From NCBI GenBank assembly GCA_963814315.1, contig CAWFCG010000003.1:372001-436000 (forward strand): 64,000 nt of DNA, in the 5' to 3' direction. A program made the position numbers and the translations under genes. The notes beneath the pieces are model-generated. The model ran no database searches. It saw only the letters and a program-made list of their open reading frames with translations, and was not told the origin of the DNA. This DNA comes from JAFMJV01 sp963814315 (lineage in GTDB: Bacteria > Chloroflexota > Limnocylindria > Limnocylindrales > CSP1-4). Below, in pieces: positions 54,501 through 61,704 of this stretch. Within the stretch, counting starts at the first letter, position 1. Each line of letters opens with the position of its first letter.

Positions 54501-55682
54501 CTACAGGCCTGGGATGTGCGGGACCTTCCCCAGCTTGGTCAGTCGGGCGTAGCGACCCCAGGCCTTCTTCATCCAGTGGCCCACGATGGGCAAGGGCACG
54601 ATCAGGTTGCGTTTGCGGCTCCGGTAGACGAAGGCCGCACCGTTGCCGGTGTCCATCAGGCAGAGGATGGAGAGATGTGCTCCATAACCAGCTTGACCGG
54701 GTTTGCCGGTCTCGACCGCGGCGATGTTGTGGGCGGCGTTCCTGGCCATGATCTCGGCCGTGTGTCCTTGCTTGGCTCGCCAGTCGGGGCCCTCGATGGC
54801 GGCGGTATCGCCGGCTGCGTAGACGTTGGTCGTACCCTCCACCAAGCCGTTGTCATCGATACGGACGAAGCCCGCCTCGTTGAGTGGCAGGTCGGAGGCC
54901 GCCATGACGCCGTGCCCGTTCACGCCGGGGATGAACAGCACCAGGTCAGCATCGAGGCGTGTACCGTCCTCGAAGGCCACACCGTCGGCATCGAAGCCCG
55001 TGATCCTGGTGCCCACGCGCGTGTCGAGGCCGGAGCGCTTGAACATGCTGTCCATCAGGTCCAGAGCGCGGTCACCCATGCGCGCGCCTGGCTGCGCCAT
55101 CGGCGCGAAGAAGGTGAGCTGGAACTGCTCGCGGACCTTGCGCTTGCGCAGCAGGTCGTGGATGTTGAAGAGCAGCTCGAAGGCGGGGCCGCCGCGGACG
55201 GCCGATGGGTCCTTGGGGTTGCCACCGAACCCGACCGCGATGCTGCCGCTGCCCCGCTCGATGAGCGTGTCGAGGCGGTCGCGGATCTGGAGCGAGACCT
55301 CCGGCGCACCACAGATCGACAGCGTGTGCTCGACACCGGCTGGCTTCAGCTTCTCTGCGCCGATGGCCAGCACCAGGTAGTCGTACTCGTGGTCGCCGTT
55401 GGCGCAGACCACCCGGTTCACCGCCGAGCGCACCTCCTGCACTCGATCGATGACAAGTCGGAAGCCATGCTTCTGCCGGATCTGCTCGAGTGAGACCTTG
55501 GCGCCCTCGAACTCCATCTCCCTTGTCGGGATCCAGATGGAGGTGGGATAGAGCCACAGGTAGTCGCGGTCCGAGATCAGCGTGACGTCGAACGCACCGG
55601 TATTCTGCAAGTCGATGGCGGCTTGCACGCCGGCGAAGCCACCACCGACGATGAGGGCGTGCTTGCGTGCTTGGGCGCTCAT
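54501..55682 (-). CDS. FAD-dependent pyridine nucleotide/sulfide:quinone oxidoreductase-like
   Basis: 393 residues. An N-terminal FAD fold (HALIVGGGFAGVQAAIDLQ), the second dinucleotide region (YDYLVLAIGAEKL) and the FAD-closing motif TNVYAAGDTAAIEGP place it in the type II NADH dehydrogenase/sulfide:quinone oxidoreductase superfamily. The C-terminus (GNGAAFVYRSRKRNLIVPLPIVGHWMKKAWG) resembles the membrane-binding end of SQR-like proteins. Cysteines are at about residues 97, 127 and 347; whether they form a sulfide site cannot be judged. GAGG six bases upstream supports ATG 55682. Confidence 0.8.
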   Translation of the reverse strand: MSAQARKHALIVGGGFAGVQAAIDLQNTGAFDVTLISDRDYLWLYPTSIWIPTREMEFEGAKVSLEQIRQKHGFRLVIDRVQEVRSAVNRVVCANGDHEYDYLVLAIGAEKLKPAGVEHTLSICGAPEVSLQIRDRLDTLIERGSGSIAVGFGGNPKDPSAVRGGPAFELLFNIHDLLRKRKVREQFQLTFFAPMAQPGARMGDRALDLMDSMFKRSGLDTRVGTRITGFDADGVAFEDGTRLDADLVLFIPGVNGHGVMAASDLPLNEAGFVRIDDNGLVEGTTNVYAAGDTAAIEGPDWRAKQGHTAEIMARNAAHNIAAVETGKPGQAGYGAHLSILCLMDTGNGAAFVYRSRKRNLIVPLPIVGHWMKKAWGRYARLTKLGKVPHIPGL

Positions 55683-55891
55683 GCCAACCTCAGTCGTTCC
55701 TGAAGATGGCTGGCCAGCCGCAGGTTTCGATGATGGGCGTGGTGAAGACGATGACGTGGTGTCGACGGCCGTCAGGCGCGGGCATGGTGGTGGATCTCCT
55801 CGATGGTGTCTCCGACATCTACGATGGTAGCGGCGAAGCCGAGGGGGAGGGACCGCTAGAGTGTCGAGGTCGAAGTGCCTCGGTGCGACGA

Positions 55892-55979
55892 GCTGGAGTG
55901 GCGGAATGGCAGACGCGGCGGTCTTAAACACCGCTGAGGGGTGACCCTCGTGTGGGTTCGAGTCCCACCTCCGGCACCA
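55892..55979 (+). tRNA. tRNA-Leu (TAA)
   Basis: Acceptor GCTGGAG/CTCCGGC (one G-U pair), loop CTTAAAC (TAA), long variable arm, encoded CCA. Its 3' half is repeated in decayed form at 57478-57529. Confidence 0.96.
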
Positions 55980-56156
55980 TGGCCTGAGGGGTAGGTGGGG
56001 GTTCCGTGGTCCTGCGCTCGGTGCCGGTGAGGCCCAAGGCCACGCCGATGTCCGCCTTCTCGAGCCGACACAGGGCGGTGGCTGATCCCGTGTCCCATCG
56101 TCGCCCTGGGTCGGCGGTGCCAGTGGATGGGCCTGTGCCTGTCAGGCCCGGGCCGG

Positions 56157-56462
56157 TCAGTTCAGGTCGGTGAAGACCGAGGTGGCCTGCCGGCGGTTGG
56201 CCGCCGCCTGCTGGTAGTGGACGACGTCGAGGAAGACGCCCAGGATGATCCAGAGCCAGTCCCAGCCGCTGATGCCGGCGGGGCTCCAGACGAGCATGAA
56301 CATGATCGTCGTGTAGGGCAGGAAGATGATGCCCAGCAGGGGCACCAGCCAGTCGCCCTGCCACACCAGCGGCCAGCGCTCGCTGAAGATCCAGGCCAGC
56401 ACCAGCACCACCCGGGGGACGAAGGCGAGACCCGCCACCAGGAGACAGCCGAGCAGGATCAT
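56157..56462 (-). CDS. Small hypothetical membrane protein
   Basis: 101 residues with three hydrophobic segments (LLGCLLVAGLAFVPRVVLVLAWIF; LVPLLGIIFLPYTTIMFML; WLWIILGVFLDVVHY) and a short polar tail. ATG 56462 has an AAAGGAA site. No family recognised. It lies within the segment bounded by tRNA-Leu and its partial copy. Confidence 0.65.
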   Translation of the reverse strand: MILLGCLLVAGLAFVPRVVLVLAWIFSERWPLVWQGDWLVPLLGIIFLPYTTIMFMLVWSPAGISGWDWLWIILGVFLDVVHYQQAAANRRQATSVFTDLN

Positions 56463-56633
56463 GTCCGTGTTCCTTTCAGGCCGGTCAGACCGGGCGAAGT
56501 GCCAGTCGCACGAATGTATCAGGTCGGATGTCCCAGCGGAACGTCGGAAAGCTCGGACCCAGGCCGCGCCCTCGGATCTTCCGTTCACGGCAGCGGTGCT
56601 ATCGACGGGGTGGCTTCCGGTGCCGAGGTGGCC

Positions 56634-57368
56634 TCAGGGCTCGGGGTTCCGGGCCATCAGCTCCGTCGCGAGGGCGACCTCGAGAACACCGATGGTTCCA
56701 CCGATGAGGGCGGCGAGGAGCCACTCGGCCACCAGCTCGACGCCGAGGCCGGCTCCGTGCAGGGCCCGGAAGACGACCTCGTGGACCATCAGCTCGAAGA
56801 TGGTCGGGACCAGGACGAGGATCGCGATCGGAACCAGCGCGGTCAGGCTGAGCCGGAAGGTCCGCGCGAACGAGGCCCGCAGCCCGCGGCCCTCCTGGAC
56901 CAGCACCGGACCGACGAGCCCGAAGAGCATGTAGAAGGCGAAGCCAGGGATGACGAAGGACGCGGTCAGGAAAGCCGTCGCGCCCAGCACCACCAGGTCT
57001 GCCACCAGCAGCCGACCCCATGGCAACGCTCGCAAGACGTCCGCCATGCGACGCTGGTGACCATGGAAGTAGCCGGCCCCGACAGCCTCGTCGAGATAGC
57101 CGGCGAACACGACCGGGCCGAGCAGTCGAAGTGCCGCGGCGATGCCGATCGAGGCGAGGACGCCGAAGCCGAGCAGGGCGCCCGGATCGTGCTCGAAGTC
57201 CACCAGCGCGCGCTCGACGAAGGCCGCCAGGATCGACGGCGGCACGAACAGGAGGAGGGCCACCACCGCGATGCGTCGGAACCCGAAGCGCAGCATCCCC
57301 GTGGCGTGTCCGACCACGAGATCGAGTGTGAGCCGGCCCTCGCCGAGCGTCGCGGTGCGTTCAACCAT
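56634..57368 (-). CDS. Hypothetical multi-pass membrane protein
   Basis: 244 residues with about five to six hydrophobic segments (IAVVALLLFVPPSILAAFV; ALRLLGPVVFAGYLDEAV; LLVADLVVLGATAFLTASF; LVPIAILVLVPTIFELMVH; LLAALIGGTIGVLEVALA). The pattern resembles glycerophosphoryl-diester-phosphodiesterase-membrane-domain or YciC-like proteins, without a sure match. ATG 57368 is the likely start; the frame stays open upstream without protein character. It is also inside the tRNA-bounded segment. Confidence 0.65.
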   Translation of the reverse strand: MVERTATLGEGRLTLDLVVGHATGMLRFGFRRIAVVALLLFVPPSILAAFVERALVDFEHDPGALLGFGVLASIGIAAALRLLGPVVFAGYLDEAVGAGYFHGHQRRMADVLRALPWGRLLVADLVVLGATAFLTASFVIPGFAFYMLFGLVGPVLVQEGRGLRASFARTFRLSLTALVPIAILVLVPTIFELMVHEVVFRALHGAGLGVELVAEWLLAALIGGTIGVLEVALATELMARNPEP

Positions 57369-57477
57369 CGATGCATCGTCGCACGCGCGTGGTCGCGGGG
57401 TGCGTCGAGCACGCGTCGAGGCAATGGGCCGGGCTTGTCCGGCTCGGTCGACTGGTCCGGCTGTCGCTCGATGGGTC

Positions 57478-57529
57478 ACACCGCTGAGGGTTGACCCTCG
57501 TGTAGGTGCGACTCCCACCTTCGACACCA
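57478..57529 (+). repeat. Decayed copy of the tRNA-Leu (TAA) 3' half
   Basis: 52 bases align without gaps to 55928-55979 (from the anticodon 3' side to CCA) with 46 identities. The 5' half is absent. This is the pattern left when an element integrates into a tRNA 3' end and duplicates the attachment core. Confidence 0.75.
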
Positions 57530-57558
57530 GGGCTGTCCGTCGTGGCACGATGGCAGCC

Positions 57559-58830
57559 ATGGATACCATCTCTGATCGACCCGAGACCGATTGGCACATC
57601 CGGGTCCCTGCGCCCGACGAGCTGCGCGCGTTCATGGTGCCGGTGCAACTCGCCTTTGCCGAGGACTTCTCCGAGGCCGAGCTGGACGACTGGCTCAAGC
57701 TCGTCGAGCCAGATCGTTGGCTGGGCGCCTTCGAAGCCGAGGGGAGCGAACTCGTCGTCGGCTGCGCATCCGCGCTATCGCTGCGCCTCACGGTGCCCGG
57801 CAGTGAGGTGGCAGCAGCAGGCGTCACCGGTGTGGGCGTGCGGCCCGACCATCGACGCCGAGGCGTGTTGCGAGCGTTGATGCGCCGGCAGCTCGGCGAC
57901 GTGCGGGAGCGTGGCGAACCGATCGCGGCGCTGTGGGCGTCAGAGGGCGCCATCTACGGCCGGTTCGGCTACGGGCTGGCGGCGATGGACGGCTTCTTCG
58001 AAGTGGAGACCAGGCGGACCGACTACGCCCGCGAACGACCGACCGAGGGTCGTGTCCGGATCGTCGAGGAAGACGAGGCCGCCAGCCTCATCCCACCCCT
58101 CTACGAAACCATGCGATCGCGGACGCCGGGTGCGCTCTCGAGGAGCAGGACCTGGTGGCAGAGCGCCACCCTGGCCGATCCCGACTACAGCCGGCACGGC
58201 TTCGGGCCCAAGTTCCGCGTCGTCTACGAAGCGGATGGCCGGCCGGAGGGGTACGCGATCTACCGGATCAAGGATGACTGGGACCATCGCGGGCCCAAGA
58301 ACGTGCTACAGGTGAACGAGGCCGTGACCAACACGCCGCGCGCATCGCGAGAGCTGTGGCGCTATCTGTTCGACGTCGATCTGGTCGAGAAGGTGCGCTC
58401 GCAGCGTGTTCCCGTGCCGGCGCTGCTGCAGCACCTGCTGGCCGAGCCGCGGGCGCTGGGCCTGGTGGTCAACGATGGCCTCTGGATCCGTATCGTGGAC
58501 GTGCCCGAGGCGCTAGCTGCCCGTCGCTACGGGGCGACAGACGAGTTGGTGCTTGAGGTCAGCGACGAGCTCTATCCGTCCAATGCGGGTCGTTGGCGGA
58601 TCGTGACCGCAGGCGAGCCTGGTGCGGCGGTCGCTGAGGTCGCACGTGTGGACGACGACCCGGACCTGATGGTGGATGTGGCAGACCTGGCTGCTGTCTA
58701 CCTCGGAGGTGTCAGGCCCTCCGACCTGGCTGCTGCCGGTCGTATCGTAGAGTCGACCTCGGGCGCCGTGGTCCGCGCGAACGCGCTCTTCACCGCCGAT
58801 CGGATGCCATGGTGCAACACGATGTTCTAG
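57559..58830 (+). CDS. Eis-like GNAT acetyltransferase with SCP2-like tail
   Basis: 423 residues. The acetyl-CoA loop GVGVRPDHRRRGVLRALM, the Eis-type ALWASEGAIYGRFGYGLAA, and a C-terminal sterol-carrier-like domain ending in MPWCNTMF match Eis enzymes, whose C-terminal carboxylate acts as base. Eis proteins acetylate amines, including aminoglycosides and protein lysines; the target here is unknown. Starts at 57559 and 57550 are both possible; a CACGAT hexamer seven bases before 57559 favours it slightly. It begins just after the tRNA remnant. Confidence 0.85.
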   Translation: MDTISDRPETDWHIRVPAPDELRAFMVPVQLAFAEDFSEAELDDWLKLVEPDRWLGAFEAEGSELVVGCASALSLRLTVPGSEVAAAGVTGVGVRPDHRRRGVLRALMRRQLGDVRERGEPIAALWASEGAIYGRFGYGLAAMDGFFEVETRRTDYARERPTEGRVRIVEEDEAASLIPPLYETMRSRTPGALSRSRTWWQSATLADPDYSRHGFGPKFRVVYEADGRPEGYAIYRIKDDWDHRGPKNVLQVNEAVTNTPRASRELWRYLFDVDLVEKVRSQRVPVPALLQHLLAEPRALGLVVNDGLWIRIVDVPEALAARRYGATDELVLEVSDELYPSNAGRWRIVTAGEPGAAVAEVARVDDDPDLMVDVADLAAVYLGGVRPSDLAAAGRIVESTSGAVVRANALFTADRMPWCNTMF

Positions 58831-58918
58831 GGACCGAGCGTGGTCGGTGCGCGCCGTCGACGCCCGTGCGGTGCGTTCAGTCACCGACCTGTCCACCTGC
58901 GACTCCGAGCCCTTGTGC

Positions 58919-58924
58919 TATCCT
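58919..58924 (+). promoter_or_regulatory. Putative -10 element of rpsF-ssb-rpsR
   Basis: TATCCT in GTGCTATCCTCCGC, identical over 14 bases to the secG promoter region. It is followed by a leader of about 80 bases. Confidence 0.5.
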
Positions 58925-58941
58925 CCGCGAGTCCTTTCAGC

Positions 58942-58983
58942 CTTGCCGTGGGGCGACCACGCCCGGCACACGAGTGAGGCAAG
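58942..58983 (+). promoter_or_regulatory. Candidate S6:S18 leader RNA
   Basis: CTTGCC and GGCAAG close a structure containing a GTG-GGGCG/CGCCC-GG-CAC inner stem with a bulge next to CCGG. Position just before rpsF and this layout resemble the known leader bound by S6:S18 for feedback control. A covariance search was not possible. Confidence 0.5.
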
Positions 58984-59006
58984 CCCATTGGGAGGAGTGA
59001 ACGCTG

Positions 59007-59450
59007 ATGCGTCGCTATGAACTGATGCTAATCCTGCGGCCGGACACCGCGGACGATCGTGTCCAGCAGGTCCTTGATCGCACCACTCGCGGCATCGCCG
59101 AGGGTGGAGGCCAGATCGTCAAGGTCAGCCCCTGGGGCCGCCGTCGGTTGGCCTATCCCATCTCCGGCCACCATGAAGGTTCTTACTTCATCGTCGTGTT
59201 CGACGCGCCGGCTGAGTCGATCGATGAGCTTGAGCGCGGCCTGAACATCACCGAAGAGGTCATGCGCCACCTGGTCACGCGCATCGAACGTCCAGCGCGC
59301 CGAACGGACAAGCGGGATGACGGGTCGGATGATGGCTCTGACGAGGATGACGACGACTTCTCGCCGCCGGACGACGATGATTACGACTACGACGACGGGG
59401 AGAAGATCGACGAGTCCGAGAGCGAGGCCGCTCCGCGCGCGACCGACTAG
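59007..59450 (+). CDS. rpsF: Ribosomal protein bS6 with acidic extension
   Basis: 147 residues. The first 95 are ordinary bS6 (MRRYELMLILRPD; GRRRLAYPISGHHEGSYFIVVFDA; VMRHLVTRIE). After that come about 50 residues dominated by Asp, Glu and Tyr (DEDDDDFSPPDDDDYDYDDG). E. coli S6 receives a poly-Glu tail after translation; here an acidic tail is encoded. GGAGGAG precedes ATG. It heads the rpsF-ssb-rpsR operon. Confidence 0.96.
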   Translation: MRRYELMLILRPDTADDRVQQVLDRTTRGIAEGGGQIVKVSPWGRRRLAYPISGHHEGSYFIVVFDAPAESIDELERGLNITEEVMRHLVTRIERPARRTDKRDDGSDDGSDEDDDDFSPPDDDDYDYDDGEKIDESESEAAPRATD

Positions 59451-59474
59451 GCGCGGACAAGAGGAGGATCAGCC

Positions 59475-59963
59475 ATGTCACTGAACAAGTGCATGATCAT
59501 CGGCAACCTCGGCCGCGACCCGGAGATGCGCTACACACCCGGTGGGCAGGCCGTCACGCAGTTCAGCGTAGCCACCAACCGTAATTATCGCGACCAGCAG
59601 GGCGAGTGGCAGAGCGAGACGGAATGGTTCCGCGTCGTCGTCTGGGGCGACCGGGGTGAACGAGCCGCCGAGTCTCTGCGCAAGGGTCACAAGGTCTACG
59701 TGGAGGGTCGTATCCAGACCCGCCAGTGGGAAGACCAGAGCGGGGCCAAACGCTACACCACGGAACTCATCGCGGATCGTGTCAGCTCGCTCGAGCGCCG
59801 CGACCGCGAGGACGGTCCGCCATCGCCCGACGACGCGCCGGGTGGTTACTCCGGGGGAGGTTCCGGTGGTGGTCCGAGCTCCAGCGGTTCCAGTGGCTCG
59901 GCAGGCTCCGGCAAGTCCAGCCCAGCGAGCTCGGCCGAAGACTTCGACGATTTGCCCTTCTAG
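59475..59963 (+). CDS. ssb: Single-stranded DNA-binding protein
   Basis: 162 residues. OB-fold of SSB (NKCMIIGNLGRDPEMRYTPGGQAVTQFSVATNR; WFRVVVWGDRGERAAESLRKG; KVYVEGRIQTRQW), a Gly/Ser-rich linker (about 115-150) and the conserved protein-binding tip DFDDLPF. GAGGAGG precedes the ATG. Standard place between rpsF and rpsR. Confidence 0.97.
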   Translation: MSLNKCMIIGNLGRDPEMRYTPGGQAVTQFSVATNRNYRDQQGEWQSETEWFRVVVWGDRGERAAESLRKGHKVYVEGRIQTRQWEDQSGAKRYTTELIADRVSSLERRDREDGPPSPDDAPGGYSGGGSGGGPSSSGSSGSAGSGKSSPASSAEDFDDLPF

Positions 59964-60025
59964 CCGCCGCGCCGGCACACCAACGACGACTCACACCGAC
60001 TGACCACAGAAAGGGGACATACCCG

Positions 60026-60292
60026 ATGCCGCCACCCCGCACCAAGCGTCGCGATGACTTCTACCGCGATCGACGACGTCGCAAGGTCTGCGCCTTCTGC
60101 GCCGACAAGTCCAAGTCCATCGACTACAAGGAGGTCAACCGCCTCCGTCGCTACATCAGCGAGCGAGCCAAGATCGAGCCGCGTCGCAAGACCGGCACGT
60201 GCGCCCAGCACCAGCGCGCACTCTCAGTGGCGCTGAAGCGCGCCCGTCACGTCGCCCTGCTGCCGTACGCGCCGCAGCATATGCGCCCTTAG
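60026..60292 (+). CDS. rpsR: Ribosomal protein bS18
   Basis: 88 residues. CAFCADKSKSIDYKEVNRLRRY, RRKTGTCAQHQRALSVALKRARHVALLPY are S18 hallmarks; the CxxC plus CxxH set suits a zinc-binding version. AAAGGGGACA precedes ATG 60026. Confidence 0.97.
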   Translation: MPPPRTKRRDDFYRDRRRRKVCAFCADKSKSIDYKEVNRLRRYISERAKIEPRRKTGTCAQHQRALSVALKRARHVALLPYAPQHMRP

Positions 60293-60337
60293 CCTCGACC
60301 TGACCGCTCGGCCTCAGGGTCGAGCCAGCCGTCACCG

Positions 60338-60363
60338 AGACCCGGTCGCCAGGCCGGGTCTTT
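60338..60363 (+). terminator. Rho-independent terminator after rpsR
   Basis: AGACCCGG and CCGGGTCT form an 8-bp stem with an eight-base loop, followed by TT. It ends the rpsF-ssb-rpsR unit. Confidence 0.75.
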
Positions 60364-60430
60364 GGGTATCCCGCGAGTCGGTTCGAATCCGTACCGGGTT
60401 CCCGGTTCGTGCCCATTTGGTCGCATCCCT

Positions 60431-60600
60431 GACCCGACCGGTGGGCCATCCGACGGCGCGGGGCCGGCCCTTAGGGTGGTTCGGGCATCTCATCCGTCCG
60501 TTCCCTCCCGCCCGGTGGGTCATCGGACGTCCCGAGGCCGGCCAAGTCGGTGTTCCGGTCCCGCCGACGGTCCGTTCACCCGCCCGGTGGGTCAGTCCCG
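60431..60600 (+). repeat. Three imperfect repeats around CCGGTGGGYCA
   Basis: Copies at about 60431-60469, 60496-60543 and 60570-60600 share CC(G/A)CCCGGTGGG(T/C)CA. The first two also share a downstream ATC-CGAC...GGCCGGCC block, and the last two share GTCCGTTC upstream. The core GGTGGGTCA also appears, inverted, in the repeats before uvrA. Confidence 0.55.
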
Positions 60601-60635
60601 GAGCCGCGGGCTTCGAAGCGGTCTGGACAGCGACG

Positions 60636-60641
60636 TATACT
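60636..60641 (+). promoter_or_regulatory. -10 element of ilvE, leaderless spacing
   Basis: TATACT, one mismatch from TATAAT, ends seven bases before ATG 60649. Confidence 0.6.
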
Positions 60642-60648
60642 CGCGGGC

Positions 60649-61644
60649 ATGCTGACCACGAACCCCAACCCCACGCCCACCGAAGCTCAGTCTGACCCGC
60701 GAGCGCGACGACCCGGTTCGCGCCCACAGGACGACACGGTGTGCTGGTTCGAGGACGGTTGGACCCACTTGGCCGACGCCAAGGTCAGCATCATGACCCA
60801 CTCGTTCCTCTATGGGACTGCGGTCTTCGAGGGCATCCGCGCCTACTGGAACGCCGATGAGGAGCAGCTCTACCTGCTGCGGGCGCGTGAGCATTTCGAG
60901 CGTATCGTCGACTCGTGCAAGATCCTGATGATGGATCCGCACTACAGCGTGGACCAGATGGTCGAGATGACCATGGAACTGCTGAAGCGCAACAGCTATC
61001 GCGAGGACTGCTATGTCCGAGCCACGGTCTACAAGTCGGACGAGGCCATCGGCGTCAAGCTCCACGGCATCGAGTCCAAGCTGAACCTGCTGTCCATCCC
61101 ATTCGGTGACTACATCAGCGTGGATGAGCCCATCAGCTGTGGCACCGTTTCCTGGCGCCGCACCGGCGACCTCAACATCCCCTCGCGCGCCAAGGTCGTG
61201 GGCTCGTATGTGAACCCGGCCTTCTCAAAGACCGAGGCCGCGCTCAATGGCCATGAAGAGGCCATCGTGCTGACCCAGGAAGGCAAGGTCTCCGAGGGCA
61301 GCGCGGAGAACCTCTTCATGGTGCGCAAGGGCCGTTTGGTGACGCCCGGCGTGAACGCTGACATCCTCGAGGGCATCACGCGTTCAGGCATCATCGACAT
61401 CGCCGAGCGGGAGCTTGGCCTCGTATGTGACGTTCGTCCCATCGACCGCAGTGAGCTGTACGTGGCTGACGAGGTCTTCCTCTGTGGCACCGGTGCGCAG
61501 GTCTCGCCAGTGGCCTCGATCGACCATCGGGTCGTGGGCGATGGGGCCATCGGCCCCATCACGGCCAAGATCATGGCTGCCTACTTCGATGCCGTCAGGG
61601 GCAAGGCCGAGGCCTACCGGCACTGGGTCGTCCCCGTCTACTGA
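60649..61644 (+). CDS. ilvE: Branched-chain amino acid aminotransferase
   Basis: 331 residues. Class IV PLP-transaminase motifs: SFLYGTAVFEGIRAYW, the PLP-lysine region GSYVNPAFSKTEAALNG, EGSAENLFMVRKG, and GITRSGIIDIAERELG. It makes leucine, isoleucine and valine from their keto acids. An N-terminal polar leader of about 28 residues precedes the fold. The start is set by the TATACT hexamer. Confidence 0.95.
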   Translation: MLTTNPNPTPTEAQSDPRARRPGSRPQDDTVCWFEDGWTHLADAKVSIMTHSFLYGTAVFEGIRAYWNADEEQLYLLRAREHFERIVDSCKILMMDPHYSVDQMVEMTMELLKRNSYREDCYVRATVYKSDEAIGVKLHGIESKLNLLSIPFGDYISVDEPISCGTVSWRRTGDLNIPSRAKVVGSYVNPAFSKTEAALNGHEEAIVLTQEGKVSEGSAENLFMVRKGRLVTPGVNADILEGITRSGIIDIAERELGLVCDVRPIDRSELYVADEVFLCGTGAQVSPVASIDHRVVGDGAIGPITAKIMAAYFDAVRGKAEAYRHWVVPVY

Positions 61645-61704
61645 GCGCATCGGTTCCGCGGCGGACAGCAAGACAGACCTAGCGGCGTCCGGCCCGCGGC
61701 GCGG

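Larger units (their letters stand above)
60293..60648. other. Intergenic region with terminator and repeats, upstream of ilvE
   Basis: 356 bases with no gene. It holds the rpsR terminator, a stray T-arm-like GGTTCGAATCC (60380-60390), three related repeats (60431-60600) and the ilvE promoter hexamer. Confidence 0.6.

Noticed and set aside
56127..57494. Plus-strand open frame across the two small membrane-protein genes
   Set aside because: Its product is a Glu/Asp/Gln/His-rich low-complexity sequence, the mirror of hydrophobic minus-strand genes that have starts and, for one, a ribosome-binding site.
60371..60420. tRNA-like T-arm (GGTTCGAATCC) after rpsR
   Set aside because: No anticodon arm, D-arm or pairing acceptor stem could be found. 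It may be a chance match or a very small tRNA relic, but the support is too thin to call.
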